DNA of 64,000 bases from DASQGA01 sp963762085 (lineage in GTDB: Bacteria; Actinomycetota; Thermoleophilia; Gaiellales; Gaiellaceae): positions 174,475 through 238,474 of the forward strand of contig CAVXJD010000007.1 of NCBI GenBank assembly GCA_963762085.1, given 5' to 3'. Of the stretch, positions 1 through 10,222 are shown piece by piece. The notes below the pieces were generated by a model. That model searched no databases, was not told the origin of the DNA, and worked only from the letters and a program-made list of their open reading frames with translations. Numbering within the stretch: the stretch's first letter is position 1; the number at the start of each line of letters is the position of its first letter. Both the position numbers and the translations under genes were made by a program.

Positions 1-903
1 CGTCAGGAGCAAGAAGGCTCCCTGGAGAATCGGGAAGTCACGCTGGTCGATCGCCTCGACGACCTGGAGGCCGATGCCGGGATACGAGAAGACGTACTCG
101 ATCGTGATCGAGCCCCCGATGATGAACCCGAGAGAGAGCGCGACGAGTGTGATCACAGGCAGGAGGGCGTTCCGGAAGCCGTGCCGCCACACGGTGGCCC
201 AGTTCGAGAGCCCCTTGGCACGCGCCGTGAGCACGTAGTCCTCGCCGAGGGTCTCGAGCATCGCCGAGCGCACGATGATTGCGTACTCGCCATAAAGAAC
301 GAGGCCGAGCGTGGCAGCGGGAAGGACCATGTGCTTCAGCCGATCGACGAGCAACTCCCACGCGCTTGCATCGCCGAGGATTCCCAGCGTCGGGTCCTTG
401 ATCCCGGAGGTGGGCAGTCCAACCGCGCCGGCGACGAAGAGGACGATCATGAGCCCGAGCCACTGTGGCGGCATCGAGTAGAACGTCAGCCCGCTCCACA
501 GGCCGACCTTGTCAACGAGCGTGCCCCGCCGCCAGGCGGAGATCACCCCCACGAGAACGCCGAGAACGATCGAGAAGAGCGTTCCGAGCGCCACCATCGC
601 CATCGTGTTCTTGATCGAGGGCCAGAGCTCCGTCCACACCGAGTTCTGGAAGCGAAGCGATTGTCCGAGGTTTCCGTGTGCCAGGTCGCTGAGGTAAAGC
701 TGGTACTGCTCCCACTTCGACTTGTCGAGACCCAGCTCGTGCCTGAGGTGGGCCTTGAACTGGGCCGTGCAGTGGCGGCAGCGGAGAGACTGGACCGCGT
801 CGCCGGGCACGGCCCGGAAGAGCACGAAATTGAGCGTGATCGCGACGAAGACGGTCACGATCGCGAAGAAGATCCGCTTCAGGATGTAGTCGGAGCGTCC
901 CAA
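1..903 (-). CDS. Oligopeptide/dipeptide ABC transporter permease, DppB/OppB type (partial)
   Basis: Inner-membrane permease of a peptide-type importer. The 301 visible residues give a first membrane helix (ILKRIFFAIVTVFVAITL), the family phrase FRAVPGD at about residue 25, a periplasmic segment with GNLGQSL, further hydrophobic helices, and the cytoplasmic EAA-type loop (TARAKGLSNWATVWRHGFRNA) that docks on the ATPase. The start is a TTG at 903-901 preceded by GAGG; an in-frame TAG four codons upstream rules out a longer start. The gene runs off the window edge, so its C-terminus and any second permease and ATPases are not seen. It follows the binding protein on the same strand after a 68 bp gap that holds a hairpin. 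A CRHC pair lies at about residues 41-44, unusual for the family. Confidence 0.9.
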   Translation of the reverse strand, partial: MGRSDYILKRIFFAIVTVFVAITLNFVLFRAVPGDAVQSLRCRHCTAQFKAHLRHELGLDKSKWEQYQLYLSDLAHGNLGQSLRFQNSVWTELWPSIKNTMAMVALGTLFSIVLGVLVGVISAWRRGTLVDKVGLWSGLTFYSMPPQWLGLMIVLFVAGAVGLPTSGIKDPTLGILGDASAWELLVDRLKHMVLPAATLGLVLYGEYAIIVRSAMLETLGEDYVLTARAKGLSNWATVWRHGFRNALLPVITLVALSLGFIIGGSITIEYVFSYPGIGLQVVEAIDQRDFPILQGAFLLLT

Positions 904-919
904 TCTGCCTCGCTAGGGG

Positions 920-951
920 CTGTAGGGACGAGGTGCCCCTCGTCCCTACAG
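920..951 (-). other. Perfect 14 bp stem-loop between binding-protein and permease genes
   Basis: CTGTAGGGACGAGG and its exact complement are separated by 4 bases. The hairpin lies between the stop of the binding protein and the start of the permease in the same transcription unit. No T-run follows, so it more likely protects the upstream message or lowers downstream expression than ends transcription. Its GTAGGG...CCCTAC ends resemble the hairpin at 8573-8602. Confidence 0.6.
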
Positions 952-971
952 ATTTGTCACCCCGCCCCGCA

Positions 972-2702
972 CTACCCGACGCGGTGCGGGCTCGTCCAGT
1001 AGGTCTTCGCGTACGCGGCGAGCTCCGACTGGAAGCCCGACCACTTCTTCGAGAAAGCGTCGATCGCCTGATGGTTCGTGAGCTGCGTGTAGAGGAACTC
1101 GTCGTAGATCATCTGCTGCATCTCGTGGACGATCTCCTCCCGCTTCTCGGCATCGACGGTCCTCCCCTGCAGGTCGTAGAGCTTGTCGTACTCGGCGTTG
1201 ATCCAGCCTGTGTCGCTCCACGAGCACCACTGGCCCTTCGTGACCACTGACAGCATGAAGTCCGGGTCGATGTAGCCGACCCAGTCCCACATGGCGATGT
1301 CGAACTTGTCGTAACCCTGGTTCTTGGCCGGATCGCACGGGTCGCCCGTCTCGATTGCGTAGGCCGCGGTCGCATCTCCGCCGATCCAGAGCTCGACGTC
1401 CACACCGGCCTCCTTGAAGCCTTCCTTCACGACGTCGAACGAGCGCTCGCCGTTGAAGTCGAGCGAGGTCGGTTGCATGATCCGGTACTTCATCGGATGC
1501 GCCTCTTGCGCGTACTTCCCGGTAGTCGCCGGCGCGATCCGGATCCCGTCCGAGCCCTTCGTGTACCCGAGCTCGTCGAGCATCTGGTTGCCCGCGGCGC
1601 AGTCGTGCTCCAGCGGCCCCAGGTTCGGGTTCTCGAGCGGCGAGATGTGGCCGACGAGGCTCTCCACCTTCTCCGCGTAGCCGGCGAAGACGACCTCGAT
1701 GATGCGGTCGCGGTCGATACACATCGAGAGCGCCTTCTTGACCTGCGGGTCGAGTAGCTCCCGATTCTTCGGCTTGAACGGGTTCGAGTTCCAGGTGATG
1801 TTCGTCGTCTCCGCGCCCGGGACGGTGTTCACGGTGATGTTCGAGTCCTCCTTCAGCACATCGACCGCGTTGAAGGGCACCTGGTCGACCCAGTCGAGCT
1901 CGCCCTGCTTCAGGTCAGAGACCATCGCGTCGGAGTTCGTGTAGTACGTGAGCGTGACAGCCTCGGCATTCGACTTTGGTCCCCAGTAGTTCGGGTCGGC
2001 GATAAAGGCAGTCGTGCCCTTCTTCTCGTATTGCTTGATCCGGTAGGCGCCCGAGGACACGATCGGCATGTGCTGCTCGGGCTTGAAGGTCTCCAGCCCC
2101 TTGCCTTTCCCGGTCGCGAGCGGCTCGTAGACGTGCTTCGGCAGGATGGAGAGAGTCTCGAGCTGCGCGAGCACGTTGCCCACCGGCGACTCGTAGTGGA
2201 TGACGAGGGTCTGGGGATCGGTCGCTTCCGCGCTCTCGGCGTGCGTGAGCGCGGCTGCGGCCACGGCTGTCGCGCCGTCCGCGAACTTGATTGTCGTGTT
2301 GATCGTCCAGGCCGCGTCTTCGGCCGTCAGAGGCGTGTCGTCCGACCATTTCGTGTTCGGCCTCAGCTTGAACGTCCAGTCCTTGCCGTCGGCCGAGGTC
2401 TCCCACGACTCCGCCCAGTCCCCCTCGAACACGTAGCCGTCCTGGTCGTCGTAGCGGTACTGCACGAGCTGCGGGTAGATCATGATGAACGCGTTCGTGG
2501 ACTGCGATTCGATGTACTTGAAGGGGTTGAACGAGTCGATGTAGTTGATCGTCCCGATACGGAGGATTCCGCCCTTCTTCGCAGTTCCGCCCGTCTCGCC
2601 GGTGCCCTGCGCCTCTCCGCCCCCGTCGCCTCCGCAGCCGGCCAAAGCGGCCGCCAGGAACACGGTCAGGATGGCGACGATCCATATCGCTCGCGACCTC
2701 AT
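972..2702 (-). CDS. Peptide ABC transporter substrate-binding lipoprotein (SBP family 5)
   Basis: A 576-residue extracytoplasmic receptor of the DppA/OppA class, the usual length for the family. The N-terminus is a lipoprotein signal (hydrophobic run ending in LAGCGG, Cys at about residue 22) followed by a Gly/Ser-rich linker. The SBP-5 pattern follows: GILRIGTINYIDSFNP at about 45, the segment AESWETSADGKDWTFKLRPN with a downstream WSD near 100-120, and a C-terminal lobe with predicted dissociable contacts. GAGAGGAGAG lies just before the ATG. It is followed by the permease at 903-1 and preceded by an LD-carboxypeptidase, so the imported ligand may be a peptide or muropeptide fragment. That substrate is an inference from neighbours. 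Confidence 0.92.
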   Translation of the reverse strand: MRSRAIWIVAILTVFLAAALAGCGGDGGGEAQGTGETGGTAKKGGILRIGTINYIDSFNPFKYIESQSTNAFIMIYPQLVQYRYDDQDGYVFEGDWAESWETSADGKDWTFKLRPNTKWSDDTPLTAEDAAWTINTTIKFADGATAVAAAALTHAESAEATDPQTLVIHYESPVGNVLAQLETLSILPKHVYEPLATGKGKGLETFKPEQHMPIVSSGAYRIKQYEKKGTTAFIADPNYWGPKSNAEAVTLTYYTNSDAMVSDLKQGELDWVDQVPFNAVDVLKEDSNITVNTVPGAETTNITWNSNPFKPKNRELLDPQVKKALSMCIDRDRIIEVVFAGYAEKVESLVGHISPLENPNLGPLEHDCAAGNQMLDELGYTKGSDGIRIAPATTGKYAQEAHPMKYRIMQPTSLDFNGERSFDVVKEGFKEAGVDVELWIGGDATAAYAIETGDPCDPAKNQGYDKFDIAMWDWVGYIDPDFMLSVVTKGQWCSWSDTGWINAEYDKLYDLQGRTVDAEKREEIVHEMQQMIYDEFLYTQLTNHQAIDAFSKKWSGFQSELAAYAKTYWTSPHRVG

Positions 2703-2737
2703 GGCTCTCCTCTCGTTCAGGGGGGTCCTTCCTGGCT

Positions 2738-3703
2738 CTACGGGTCGTTCCTCAATGCCGGTTCATCGATGGTCAGTTGCCTTTCGTCCGCATCGAGCGT
2801 GGCGACCACCCCGAGCGGGAGCGCCGCCTGGTGCTTTCCGTGGCCGAGTGGGAGCTTGTATAGCACGGGAACCCCCAGGGGCTCCAAATGCTGCTCCAGC
2901 ACGTCCTCCAGGGACTTCGTTCTTGGCCACTCTGGCCTAGTTTCGCGCCATTCGCTCTTGTCCATCTCCCCTACTACGACTCCGGCCACCTGGCCGAGTT
3001 TGCCGCTCTGTCCAAGTTGGGTCAATGCTCCGTCCAGATACCAGGGAGGCAAGTCGACGTCTTCGAAGAAGAGAATGCAGCCGTTGCACTCGAACTCCCA
3101 GGGCGTGCCCATGGTCTGCATGAGGAGCCAGAGGCACCCGCCCACGAGCGGCGCGGTGACCCGGCCGCCGCTGATCGCCCGGACGTAAGGGTCGTCGGGG
3201 TCACGGGGAATCTCGCCTGTCGTCTCGCCGCCGAGGACGCGCAGCAGCCGGTCGCGCGTGAAAGAGGTCGTCTCCTTGTCCCCCATTCCGACGAGGCCGT
3301 AGCCGTAGATCGTCGCGAGGCCGGCTCGCTGGCGAATCGCAACGTGAAGCGCAGTGATGTCCGAGTACCCGACGAACGGCTTCGGGTTCTCGGCGATCGC
3401 GCCGAAGTCGAGGAACGGGATCGTCTGGGCAGATCCGTAACCGCCCATCAGGCACTGCACGACGTCCACCTCCGGGTCGGCGAACATGTCGTTCAGATCC
3501 CGGGCACGGTCCTGAGGGCTGCCGGCGACGTAGTCGTCGCGATCGAAGACATGCTCGCCGAGCTTCACCCTGTACCCGCGCTCCTCCCACGCCTCGACGC
3601 CGCGCAGGATCTCGGAACGGTTCTCGTACGGGCTCGCGGGAGCAGGGATGCCGATCGTGCCGCCCTCCGGGAGCGGCCGGCCAAAGCGGGTGGCCGGGGT
3701 CAC
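2738..3703 (-). CDS. S66-family LD-carboxypeptidase (muramoyltetrapeptide carboxypeptidase)
   Basis: Serine peptidase family S66, which removes the terminal D-residue from tetrapeptide stems of recycled murein; some members act on microcin C-like compounds. The nucleophile motif GYSDITALH is at about residue 110, the Glu in FFEDVDLPPWYLDGAL at about 205, and the His in LPLGHGKH near 285. Length (321 residues) is normal. A longer open frame runs upstream, but the family N-terminus (GTIGIPAPASPYENR) begins soon after the GTG at 3703. That GTG overlaps the TGA of the creatininase gene by four bases, which indicates translational coupling. The binding protein and permease lie directly downstream, suggesting one uptake-and-processing operon for cell-wall or other peptides. 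Confidence 0.88.
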   Translation of the reverse strand: MTPATRFGRPLPEGGTIGIPAPASPYENRSEILRGVEAWEERGYRVKLGEHVFDRDDYVAGSPQDRARDLNDMFADPEVDVVQCLMGGYGSAQTIPFLDFGAIAENPKPFVGYSDITALHVAIRQRAGLATIYGYGLVGMGDKETTSFTRDRLLRVLGGETTGEIPRDPDDPYVRAISGGRVTAPLVGGCLWLLMQTMGTPWEFECNGCILFFEDVDLPPWYLDGALTQLGQSGKLGQVAGVVVGEMDKSEWRETRPEWPRTKSLEDVLEQHLEPLGVPVLYKLPLGHGKHQAALPLGVVATLDADERQLTIDEPALRNDP

Positions 3704-4524
3704 GACGGCTGGAGCGGCTTTTCGCGCGGGGTCTGGCGGACGGGCAACGGCCGTCCTTTCAGATCGGTGACGAAGCCCGTCACCTCCTCGACCGCCGCCT
3801 CGAGCAGCTTGGCGCCCTTTTCCGCCGTCCCACGCGTCGCGCGGCCCTGCACGCCCGTGGTCGAGAAGGACGACCACCAGGGCATCAGCTTCAGCGGCCC
3901 GTCGCTCCAATCCATGTACGCGTACTCCGTTTGCTCGTAGCCGAGCTCGTCGACCGCCTTGGACATGTCCACAGCATCGGGGTCGATGGCGAGGTAGATC
4001 GAGGTCTCGAGCTCGCAGGCGTGCGCCATGCCGCCCTGCTCGGACTCACGCAGCTCGTCGATCTTCCGGAGCGACTCCTTGCCGGAGAGATAGAAGGCGG
4101 CCGCGGACAGCACCTCCGGGAACTCGACGCCCACGAGCCGGGCTGCCATCTCGACCAGGTTCTGGTTCGACCCGTGGCCGTTCAGATAGAGCATGCGGCG
4201 AAACCCGTGACGCGCGAGCGAGCGCCCGATGTCGAGGAGATAGTTCGTGAAGGTGTCCCAGCCGATCGTGATCGCGCCCGGGAAGTCCATGTGATGGGGC
4301 GAGTAGCCGTGCGGAATCGGCGGGAGCAGGACGACGTCGTCCCCGGCCCTCTCGGCCACGCGGCGGCAGATCTCGCTCGTGATCCGAAGATCGGTGTCGA
4401 TCGGCATGTGAGGCCCGTGATCCTCGAGCGTCGCGACCGGGATCAGACAGACACGATCCTGCTCGGCGGCGAAGCGGACCTCGGGCCAGGTGAGCCGCTC
4501 GTACAGGAGCGGGCTCGACCACAT
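3700..4524 (-). CDS. Creatininase-family amidohydrolase
   Basis: A 274-residue member of the creatininase superfamily (metal-dependent cyclic-amide hydrolases, also MftE-like peptidases). The metal-binding signature appears twice as expected: EDHGPHMPIDTDL at about residue 32 (Glu, His, Asp) and YLNGHGSNQNL at about 115. A further acidic residue lies in the ACELETS region near 170. The ATG overlaps the TGA of the aldehyde dehydrogenase by ATGA, so the genes are coupled. No mycofactocin genes are visible, which makes an MftE role unlikely. The substrate is unknown; the context of an aldehyde dehydrogenase, a carboxypeptidase and a peptide importer suggests hydrolysis of a small imported amide. 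Confidence 0.85.
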   Translation of the reverse strand: MWSSPLLYERLTWPEVRFAAEQDRVCLIPVATLEDHGPHMPIDTDLRITSEICRRVAERAGDDVVLLPPIPHGYSPHHMDFPGAITIGWDTFTNYLLDIGRSLARHGFRRMLYLNGHGSNQNLVEMAARLVGVEFPEVLSAAAFYLSGKESLRKIDELRESEQGGMAHACELETSIYLAIDPDAVDMSKAVDELGYEQTEYAYMDWSDGPLKLMPWWSSFSTTGVQGRATRGTAEKGAKLLEAAVEEVTGFVTDLKGRPLPVRQTPREKPLQPS

Positions 4525-6059
4525 CAGCCGGCCACCGTCTGGCTCTGCTCGCGCATGAACCCCTGGACGTAGTAGGGCCCGAGGCCACCCTTCCCCGTCG
4601 ATCCGCTCGACTTCCAGCCGGGGAAGGACTGGATCCCGGGCCAGGCTCCGGTCGTGGCGCCGGCCCGGCGGTTGACGTAAACGACCCCCGCCTCGATCTC
4701 GTCCAGAAACCGCTGCACCTCGACCTCGTCCTCGCTGAAGACCCCGGCGGTGAGGCCGTAGACCACGTCGTTCGCCTCGCGGAGCGCCTCGTCCAGCGAG
4801 CCCACGCGGACAACGGCCAGGAAGGGCAGGAAGAGCTCGTCACGGGTCAGCCGGTGGCCCGCCGGGAGATCCGAGACCACGGTGGGCGCGACGTAGTAGC
4901 CGGGCAGGTCGAGCTGCTCGCCGCCCGTAACGACGCGTCCGTCACGCCCCGCCTCCTCCGACGCGCGACCGAACCGCTCGACCGCTTCCGCGTTCACAAC
5001 GGGCCCCGTGTAGGTCTCGGAGTCGGCCGGGTCGCCGACGGCCAGGGCCTCGGTGTGCTCGCGCAGGCGCTCGACGAACTCGTCGTGCACCTCATCGGCC
5101 ACGAGCGCCCGCGAGCACGCGCTGCATTTCTGCCCCGAGAAGCCGAAGGCCGATCGCGCGATGCCCTCGACGGCCTTCTCGAGATCGGCATTGGCCGTCA
5201 CGATCGCAGGGTTCTTGCCGCCCATCTCCGTTAGGGCGGGTCGGGCGTACGGGCCTTCGTTCATCGTCCGGGCAATCCAGCGGCCGACTTCCGCCGAGCC
5301 GGTGAACGCGACTCCGTCGACGTTTCCCTCGACGATCGCTTTCCCCGTCTCCGCCCCGCCGTGGACGATGCTCGCGACCCCCTCGGGGAGCCCGGACAGG
5401 ATCTCGGCCACCAGGGAGCCGCAGAGGGCCGTCTCCTCGGACGGCTTCAGCACGATCGTGTTTCCCGTCACAAGCGCGCCGGAGGCCATGCCGAGTGCGA
5501 GGGCAACGGGGAAGTTGAAGGGCGCAATCACGCCGAAGACCCCGTACGGCTTCAGGACACTGCGGTTCCTCTCCGTCTCGGAGAGCGATCCGAGCGGCAC
5601 CTCGTAGCCCCGGTTCTCCTCCATGTGGGCGCAGTAGGTCTCGATCAGGTCGACGGCTTCCTCGACCTCGCCGATCGACTCGATCCGCGTTTTGCCCGTC
5701 TCGAGCGTGACCGCTGCGGCCAGCTCGATCCGGCGGTCGCGAACCCGCTGGGCCGCTTCGCGGAGGAGTGAGCAGCGCTCCTCGTAGGACAGGGAACGCC
5801 AGCCTGGCTGCGCCTCCCTGGCGCGCGCGAGCGCCTCGCCGACCAGTCCCGCATCGGCCTCGTGCGCACGGCTCGCGATCTCGTCCGTATGGGAGGGATT
5901 CGGACGCTCGAAGACAGGGCCGTCGTCCCGCTCGCTGCCCGCGACCACATGGCGGAGCGGCTCACGCGACCAGCCACGGGCCTGCTCGAGCGCCTGCTCG
6001 AACCGGACGTCGAGCTCGGGGTCGCTCGCCCCACTCGTGTACGTGATCCTCGTCGCCAT
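4524..6059 (-). CDS. NAD(P)-dependent aldehyde dehydrogenase
   Basis: A 511-residue ALDH-superfamily enzyme oxidising an aldehyde to the acid. The Rossmann part carries the cofactor motif VIAPFNFPVALALGM at about residue 175. FTGSAEVGRWIA, the general-base Glu in TEMGGKNPAIV and the catalytic Cys in SGQKCSACSR (about 310) are all present. The sequence resembles the RocA/PutA 1-pyrroline-5-carboxylate and benzaldehyde dehydrogenase branch, but the substrate cannot be fixed from sequence. It is the first gene of the minus-strand operon; its ATG is 77 bp from the divergent lysyl-oxidase-like gene, and the two share a short intergenic promoter region. Confidence 0.88.
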   Translation of the reverse strand: MATRITYTSGASDPELDVRFEQALEQARGWSREPLRHVVAGSERDDGPVFERPNPSHTDEIASRAHEADAGLVGEALARAREAQPGWRSLSYEERCSLLREAAQRVRDRRIELAAAVTLETGKTRIESIGEVEEAVDLIETYCAHMEENRGYEVPLGSLSETERNRSVLKPYGVFGVIAPFNFPVALALGMASGALVTGNTIVLKPSEETALCGSLVAEILSGLPEGVASIVHGGAETGKAIVEGNVDGVAFTGSAEVGRWIARTMNEGPYARPALTEMGGKNPAIVTANADLEKAVEGIARSAFGFSGQKCSACSRALVADEVHDEFVERLREHTEALAVGDPADSETYTGPVVNAEAVERFGRASEEAGRDGRVVTGGEQLDLPGYYVAPTVVSDLPAGHRLTRDELFLPFLAVVRVGSLDEALREANDVVYGLTAGVFSEDEVEVQRFLDEIEAGVVYVNRRAGATTGAWPGIQSFPGWKSSGSTGKGGLGPYYVQGFMREQSQTVAG

Positions 6060-6136
6060 CTCGTTAACTCTTTCACCTGGGTGCCCTGCCGGAAAAGGGG
6101 GGAACGGAGGCGGGCCGCGAGGTGTAGAACCCGCGC

Positions 6137-6889
6137 ATGCGCGCTGTCGCCGGTTTCGCGGCCATCGTCGTCCTCACGGGCTGCGTCCGGAGCGTCGAGG
6201 AATCGCCCGGCGAGCGCCTGCCGGATCTCGACCAGGCCCTCCCAGGAGCAGTCTCGATCGAGACGCGCAAAGGGCGTCGCGCGCTGGTCTTCGCCTCGGC
6301 GGTGGACAACGTCGGGGCTGGAGCGCTCGTGATCGAGGGGAGCCGCAAGAGCCGCGCCGTGGGCGCGATGCGGATCCGGCAGCTCATCACTCGAGCCGAC
6401 GGCTCCACGGCTGTTCGGCGCCTGCCGGGCCGGCTGCGGTACGTGCACTCGGAGACCCACTCTCACTGGCACCTGCTCGGCTTCGAGCGCTACGCCCTGA
6501 GGCGGGCCTCGGACGGCCGCCTCGTGGCGCCTGACCGAAAGACCGGCTTCTGCCTCGGCGACCGCTACCGGATCGCCAGCCCGCCGGCTGCCGCGCCCCC
6601 GAAAGCGGTCTGGGTCCGTGAATGCGGACGGGCGCGTACACGGCTGCTTCGACTCCGTCAGGGAATCTCACCGGGCTACGGCGACGACTACGTCCCGGCC
6701 CTGGAGGGACAGCTCCTCGACCTGACAGGCGTGCCGGATGGGCGCTACCTCCTCGTCCATCGCGTGAACGCCGACCGCTCGATCCGGGAGTCGAGCTACG
6801 AAAACAACGCCGCCTCGGTATTCCTCGAGCTCAAGGGCCGCACCGTGCAGATCCTCGCCCGCTGCCCGGACTCCGCCGTCTGCGGCTAG
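6137..6889 (+). CDS. Lysyl-oxidase-like secreted lipoprotein
   Basis: A 250-residue protein with a short lipoprotein-type signal (IVVLTGCVRS, Cys at about 16) and the lysyl oxidase copper site HSHWHL (three alternate His, about residues 98-102). Downstream are the family phrases KTGFCLGDRY and DDYVPALEGQLLDLTGVPDGRYLLVH, and ENNAAS near the end, as in bacterial LOX-like proteins. Lysyl oxidases oxidise peptidyl lysine amines to aldehydes; in bacteria the substrate is mostly unknown. A TAGAAC box lies exactly 6 nt before the ATG, so the transcript may be leaderless. Confidence 0.82.
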   Translation: MRAVAGFAAIVVLTGCVRSVEESPGERLPDLDQALPGAVSIETRKGRRALVFASAVDNVGAGALVIEGSRKSRAVGAMRIRQLITRADGSTAVRRLPGRLRYVHSETHSHWHLLGFERYALRRASDGRLVAPDRKTGFCLGDRYRIASPPAAAPPKAVWVRECGRARTRLLRLRQGISPGYGDDYVPALEGQLLDLTGVPDGRYLLVHRVNADRSIRESSYENNAASVFLELKGRTVQILARCPDSAVCG

Positions 6890-7005
6890 GAGGGACTGGT
6901 GAAACGTCGCTCGTCGGCACTGCTGCGTTTCGCCAAACCCTCCTACTACTAGGGAACCGAAAGCGCCGCCGCGGTGTAAAAAGGAAAACGGAGAAGGAGG
7001 ATCAC

Positions 7006-7551
7006 GTGCGACGCCTGATGACCGGACTGCTCCTGATGCTCGTGGCTGCTGCACTGGCCGGCCCGGCAGCGGCGAAAGAGGCGACCGTCGAGCTCGGCTC
7101 CACACCTGCCGGCCTTGGGCCCGGTGACCCGTGGAATCTCGGCATCCAGGTCTTCGCCGATCCGGCCGCCCTGGCGAACGCCGATCCTCCGGTCGTGACG
7201 ATCCGAAATGGCTCCGGCGAGGAGACGCGATTCCCGGCGGAGCCTCTCGGGACGGAGCCGGGGACGTACACGGCGACCGTCGTCTTCCCGGAGGCAGGGA
7301 CCTGGACCTACGAGGTGCACGAGTCCGTCATCGGGCGAACCTACGAGTACGACCCGGTCGTGATCGAGGCGCCGACGGTCGCACCGACCGCGGGTGGGTC
7401 CGGCGACTCGCAGCCGGCTGCAGCCACCACCTCGGACGACGGCTTCCCGCTCTGGCCGGTTCTGGGCGGCAGCTTCGGGCTCGCCCTCGTCGCCGCCGGC
7501 CTGACTGTCTTCCTGCGACGACACCGCCCGCCCGCCGCCCAGGCGCGGTAG
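7006..7551 (+). CDS. Secreted beta-sandwich protein with C-terminal membrane anchor, function unknown
   Basis: A 181-residue protein with an N-terminal signal peptide (LMTGLLLMLVAAALAGPAAAKE, here described by position 5-26), an extracellular domain with the pattern EPGTYTATVVFPEAGTWTYEV typical of FixH/YtkA-like immunoglobulin folds, a Ser/Ala-rich linker, and one C-terminal transmembrane helix (about 148-170) followed by a basic tail. The GTG start has a strong GAGAAGGAGG ribosome site 5 nt upstream. It stands alone between the LOX-like gene and glycerate kinase. Topology is clear, function is not. Confidence 0.75.
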   Translation: MRRLMTGLLLMLVAAALAGPAAAKEATVELGSTPAGLGPGDPWNLGIQVFADPAALANADPPVVTIRNGSGEETRFPAEPLGTEPGTYTATVVFPEAGTWTYEVHESVIGRTYEYDPVVIEAPTVAPTAGGSGDSQPAAATTSDDGFPLWPVLGGSFGLALVAAGLTVFLRRHRPPAAQAR

Positions 7552-7571
7552 CGGAGCCATCCACACGCTAA

Positions 7572-7590
7572 GGGCGGGCTCGACCCGCCC
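7572..7590 (+). terminator. GC-rich hairpin after 7006-7551
   Basis: A 7 bp stem GGGCGGG/CCCGCCC with a 5-base loop stands 20 bp after the stop codon. There is no clear T-run. The hairpin ends immediately before the -10 box of the next gene. Confidence 0.55.
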
Positions 7591-7591
7591 C

Positions 7592-7597
7592 TAGACT
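7592..7597 (+). promoter_or_regulatory. -10 box for a leaderless glycerate kinase message
   Basis: TAGACT lies 6 nt before the GTG start, so the transcript should begin at or next to the start codon. No Shine-Dalgarno sequence is present. The same arrangement recurs at many genes here. Confidence 0.5.
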
Positions 7598-7603
7598 GGG
7601 CCG

Positions 7604-8575
7604 GTGCCAGGCCTCGTCCTCGTCGCTCCAGACAGCTTCAAAGGGACGTTCTCGGCCACAGAAGTCGCCGCCGCCCTGGCACGCGGGCTCCGCGCCGGCG
7701 GGCGGGACGCGGTCGAGCTTCCCGTGGCCGACGGCGGCGAGGGGACGATGGACGCGCTGCTGGCGGCGCTCGGCGGCGAGCGGCGAACCGCGGTCGTGGC
7801 CGACCCGCTCGGCCGTCCCGTCGAAGCCGCGTACGGACTGCTCACCGACGGCTCTGCGATTGTCGAGAGCGCTCAGGCAAGCGGCCTTGGGCTTGTCTCC
7901 GAAGCCGATCGCGACGCCTGGGCCGCTTCGACCTACGGCACCGGAGAGCTCATCGCCGCGGCCGTTAGGGAAGGCGCCTCGCGCGTGCTCGTCGCGGTCG
8001 GCGGTACGGCCACGACGGACGGAGGCTCAGGTGCAATCGATGCCCTCGAGAAAGCAGCGGTCGAAGTTCAGCTCGTGGTGTTGTCGGACGTCGTGACACC
8101 GTGGGAGGACGCACCCCGGGTCTTCGGCCCACAGAAGGGAGCCGATTCCGAAACCGTGGCCCGTCTCGAACGCCGGCTGGAGGAGCTCGCCGAGCGTGCG
8201 CCTCGCAATCCCACCGGCAACATTCTCACCGGAGCAGGCGGCGGCCTGGCGGGCGGACTCTGGGCCTGGGGAGCCGAGGTGGTGCCTGGAGCGCGCTTCG
8301 TTCTCGACACCGTCGGCTTCGACGAACAGCTCGGCGAGTCAGCCCTCTGCGTGACCGGCGAGGGCTCGCTCGACGATCAGACCGCCTCGGGCAAGATCGT
8401 CGGGGAGATCGCCGCCCGCTGCCTCGCCGCCGGGATCCCGTGCCACGCGGTCGTCGGCCGGAACCAGCTCGGACCGGAGGCGCTCGGCCTTGCCGACGTC
8501 GTCGAGGCACGAACTCTGGAGGAGCTCGAAGCGGCCGGGCGCTCCTTTGCGACGCTAGGCGTTCGGCGATCGTAG
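7604..8575 (+). CDS. Glycerate 2-kinase (GarK/GlxK family)
   Basis: A 323-residue kinase phosphorylating D-glycerate to 2-phosphoglycerate. The N-terminus LVLVAPDSFKGTFSA is the family hallmark, followed by PVADGGEGTMDAL (about 45), VGGTATTDGGSG (about 125) and the C-terminal VTGEGSLDDQTASGKIVGEIA (about 250). The enzyme converts glycerate derived from glycolate and glyoxylate into central metabolism; it sits convergent to the glcDEF-aceB operon, which handles the same carbon. Start GTG with no ribosome site but a -10 box 6 nt upstream. Confidence 0.93.
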   Translation: MPGLVLVAPDSFKGTFSATEVAAALARGLRAGGRDAVELPVADGGEGTMDALLAALGGERRTAVVADPLGRPVEAAYGLLTDGSAIVESAQASGLGLVSEADRDAWAASTYGTGELIAAAVREGASRVLVAVGGTATTDGGSGAIDALEKAAVEVQLVVLSDVVTPWEDAPRVFGPQKGADSETVARLERRLEELAERAPRNPTGNILTGAGGGLAGGLWAWGAEVVPGARFVLDTVGFDEQLGESALCVTGEGSLDDQTASGKIVGEIAARCLAAGIPCHAVVGRNQLGPEALGLADVVEARTLEELEAAGRSFATLGVRRS

Positions 8576-8595
8576 GGGCGGGGCTTTCCCCGCCC
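8575..8595. terminator. Bidirectional terminator between convergent genes
   Basis: GGGGCGGGG and CCCCGCCC pair around a CTTT loop between the stop of glycerate kinase and the stop of malate synthase. Flanking GTAG and CTAC extend the symmetry to 8572-8602, like the element at 920-951. Confidence 0.6.
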
Positions 8596-8599
8596 GCGC

Positions 8600-10205
<1,606 letters not shown>

Positions 10206-10222
<17 letters not shown>

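Noticed and set aside
181..1002. Long plus-strand ORF opposite the permease
   Set aside because: His/Arg/Glu-rich composition typical of the antisense of GC-rich genes; the minus strand encodes a clear permease.
2738..3910. 390-residue version of the LD-carboxypeptidase
   Set aside because: The first 69 codons lie within the creatininase gene in another frame and have no family similarity; the GTG at 3703 fits.
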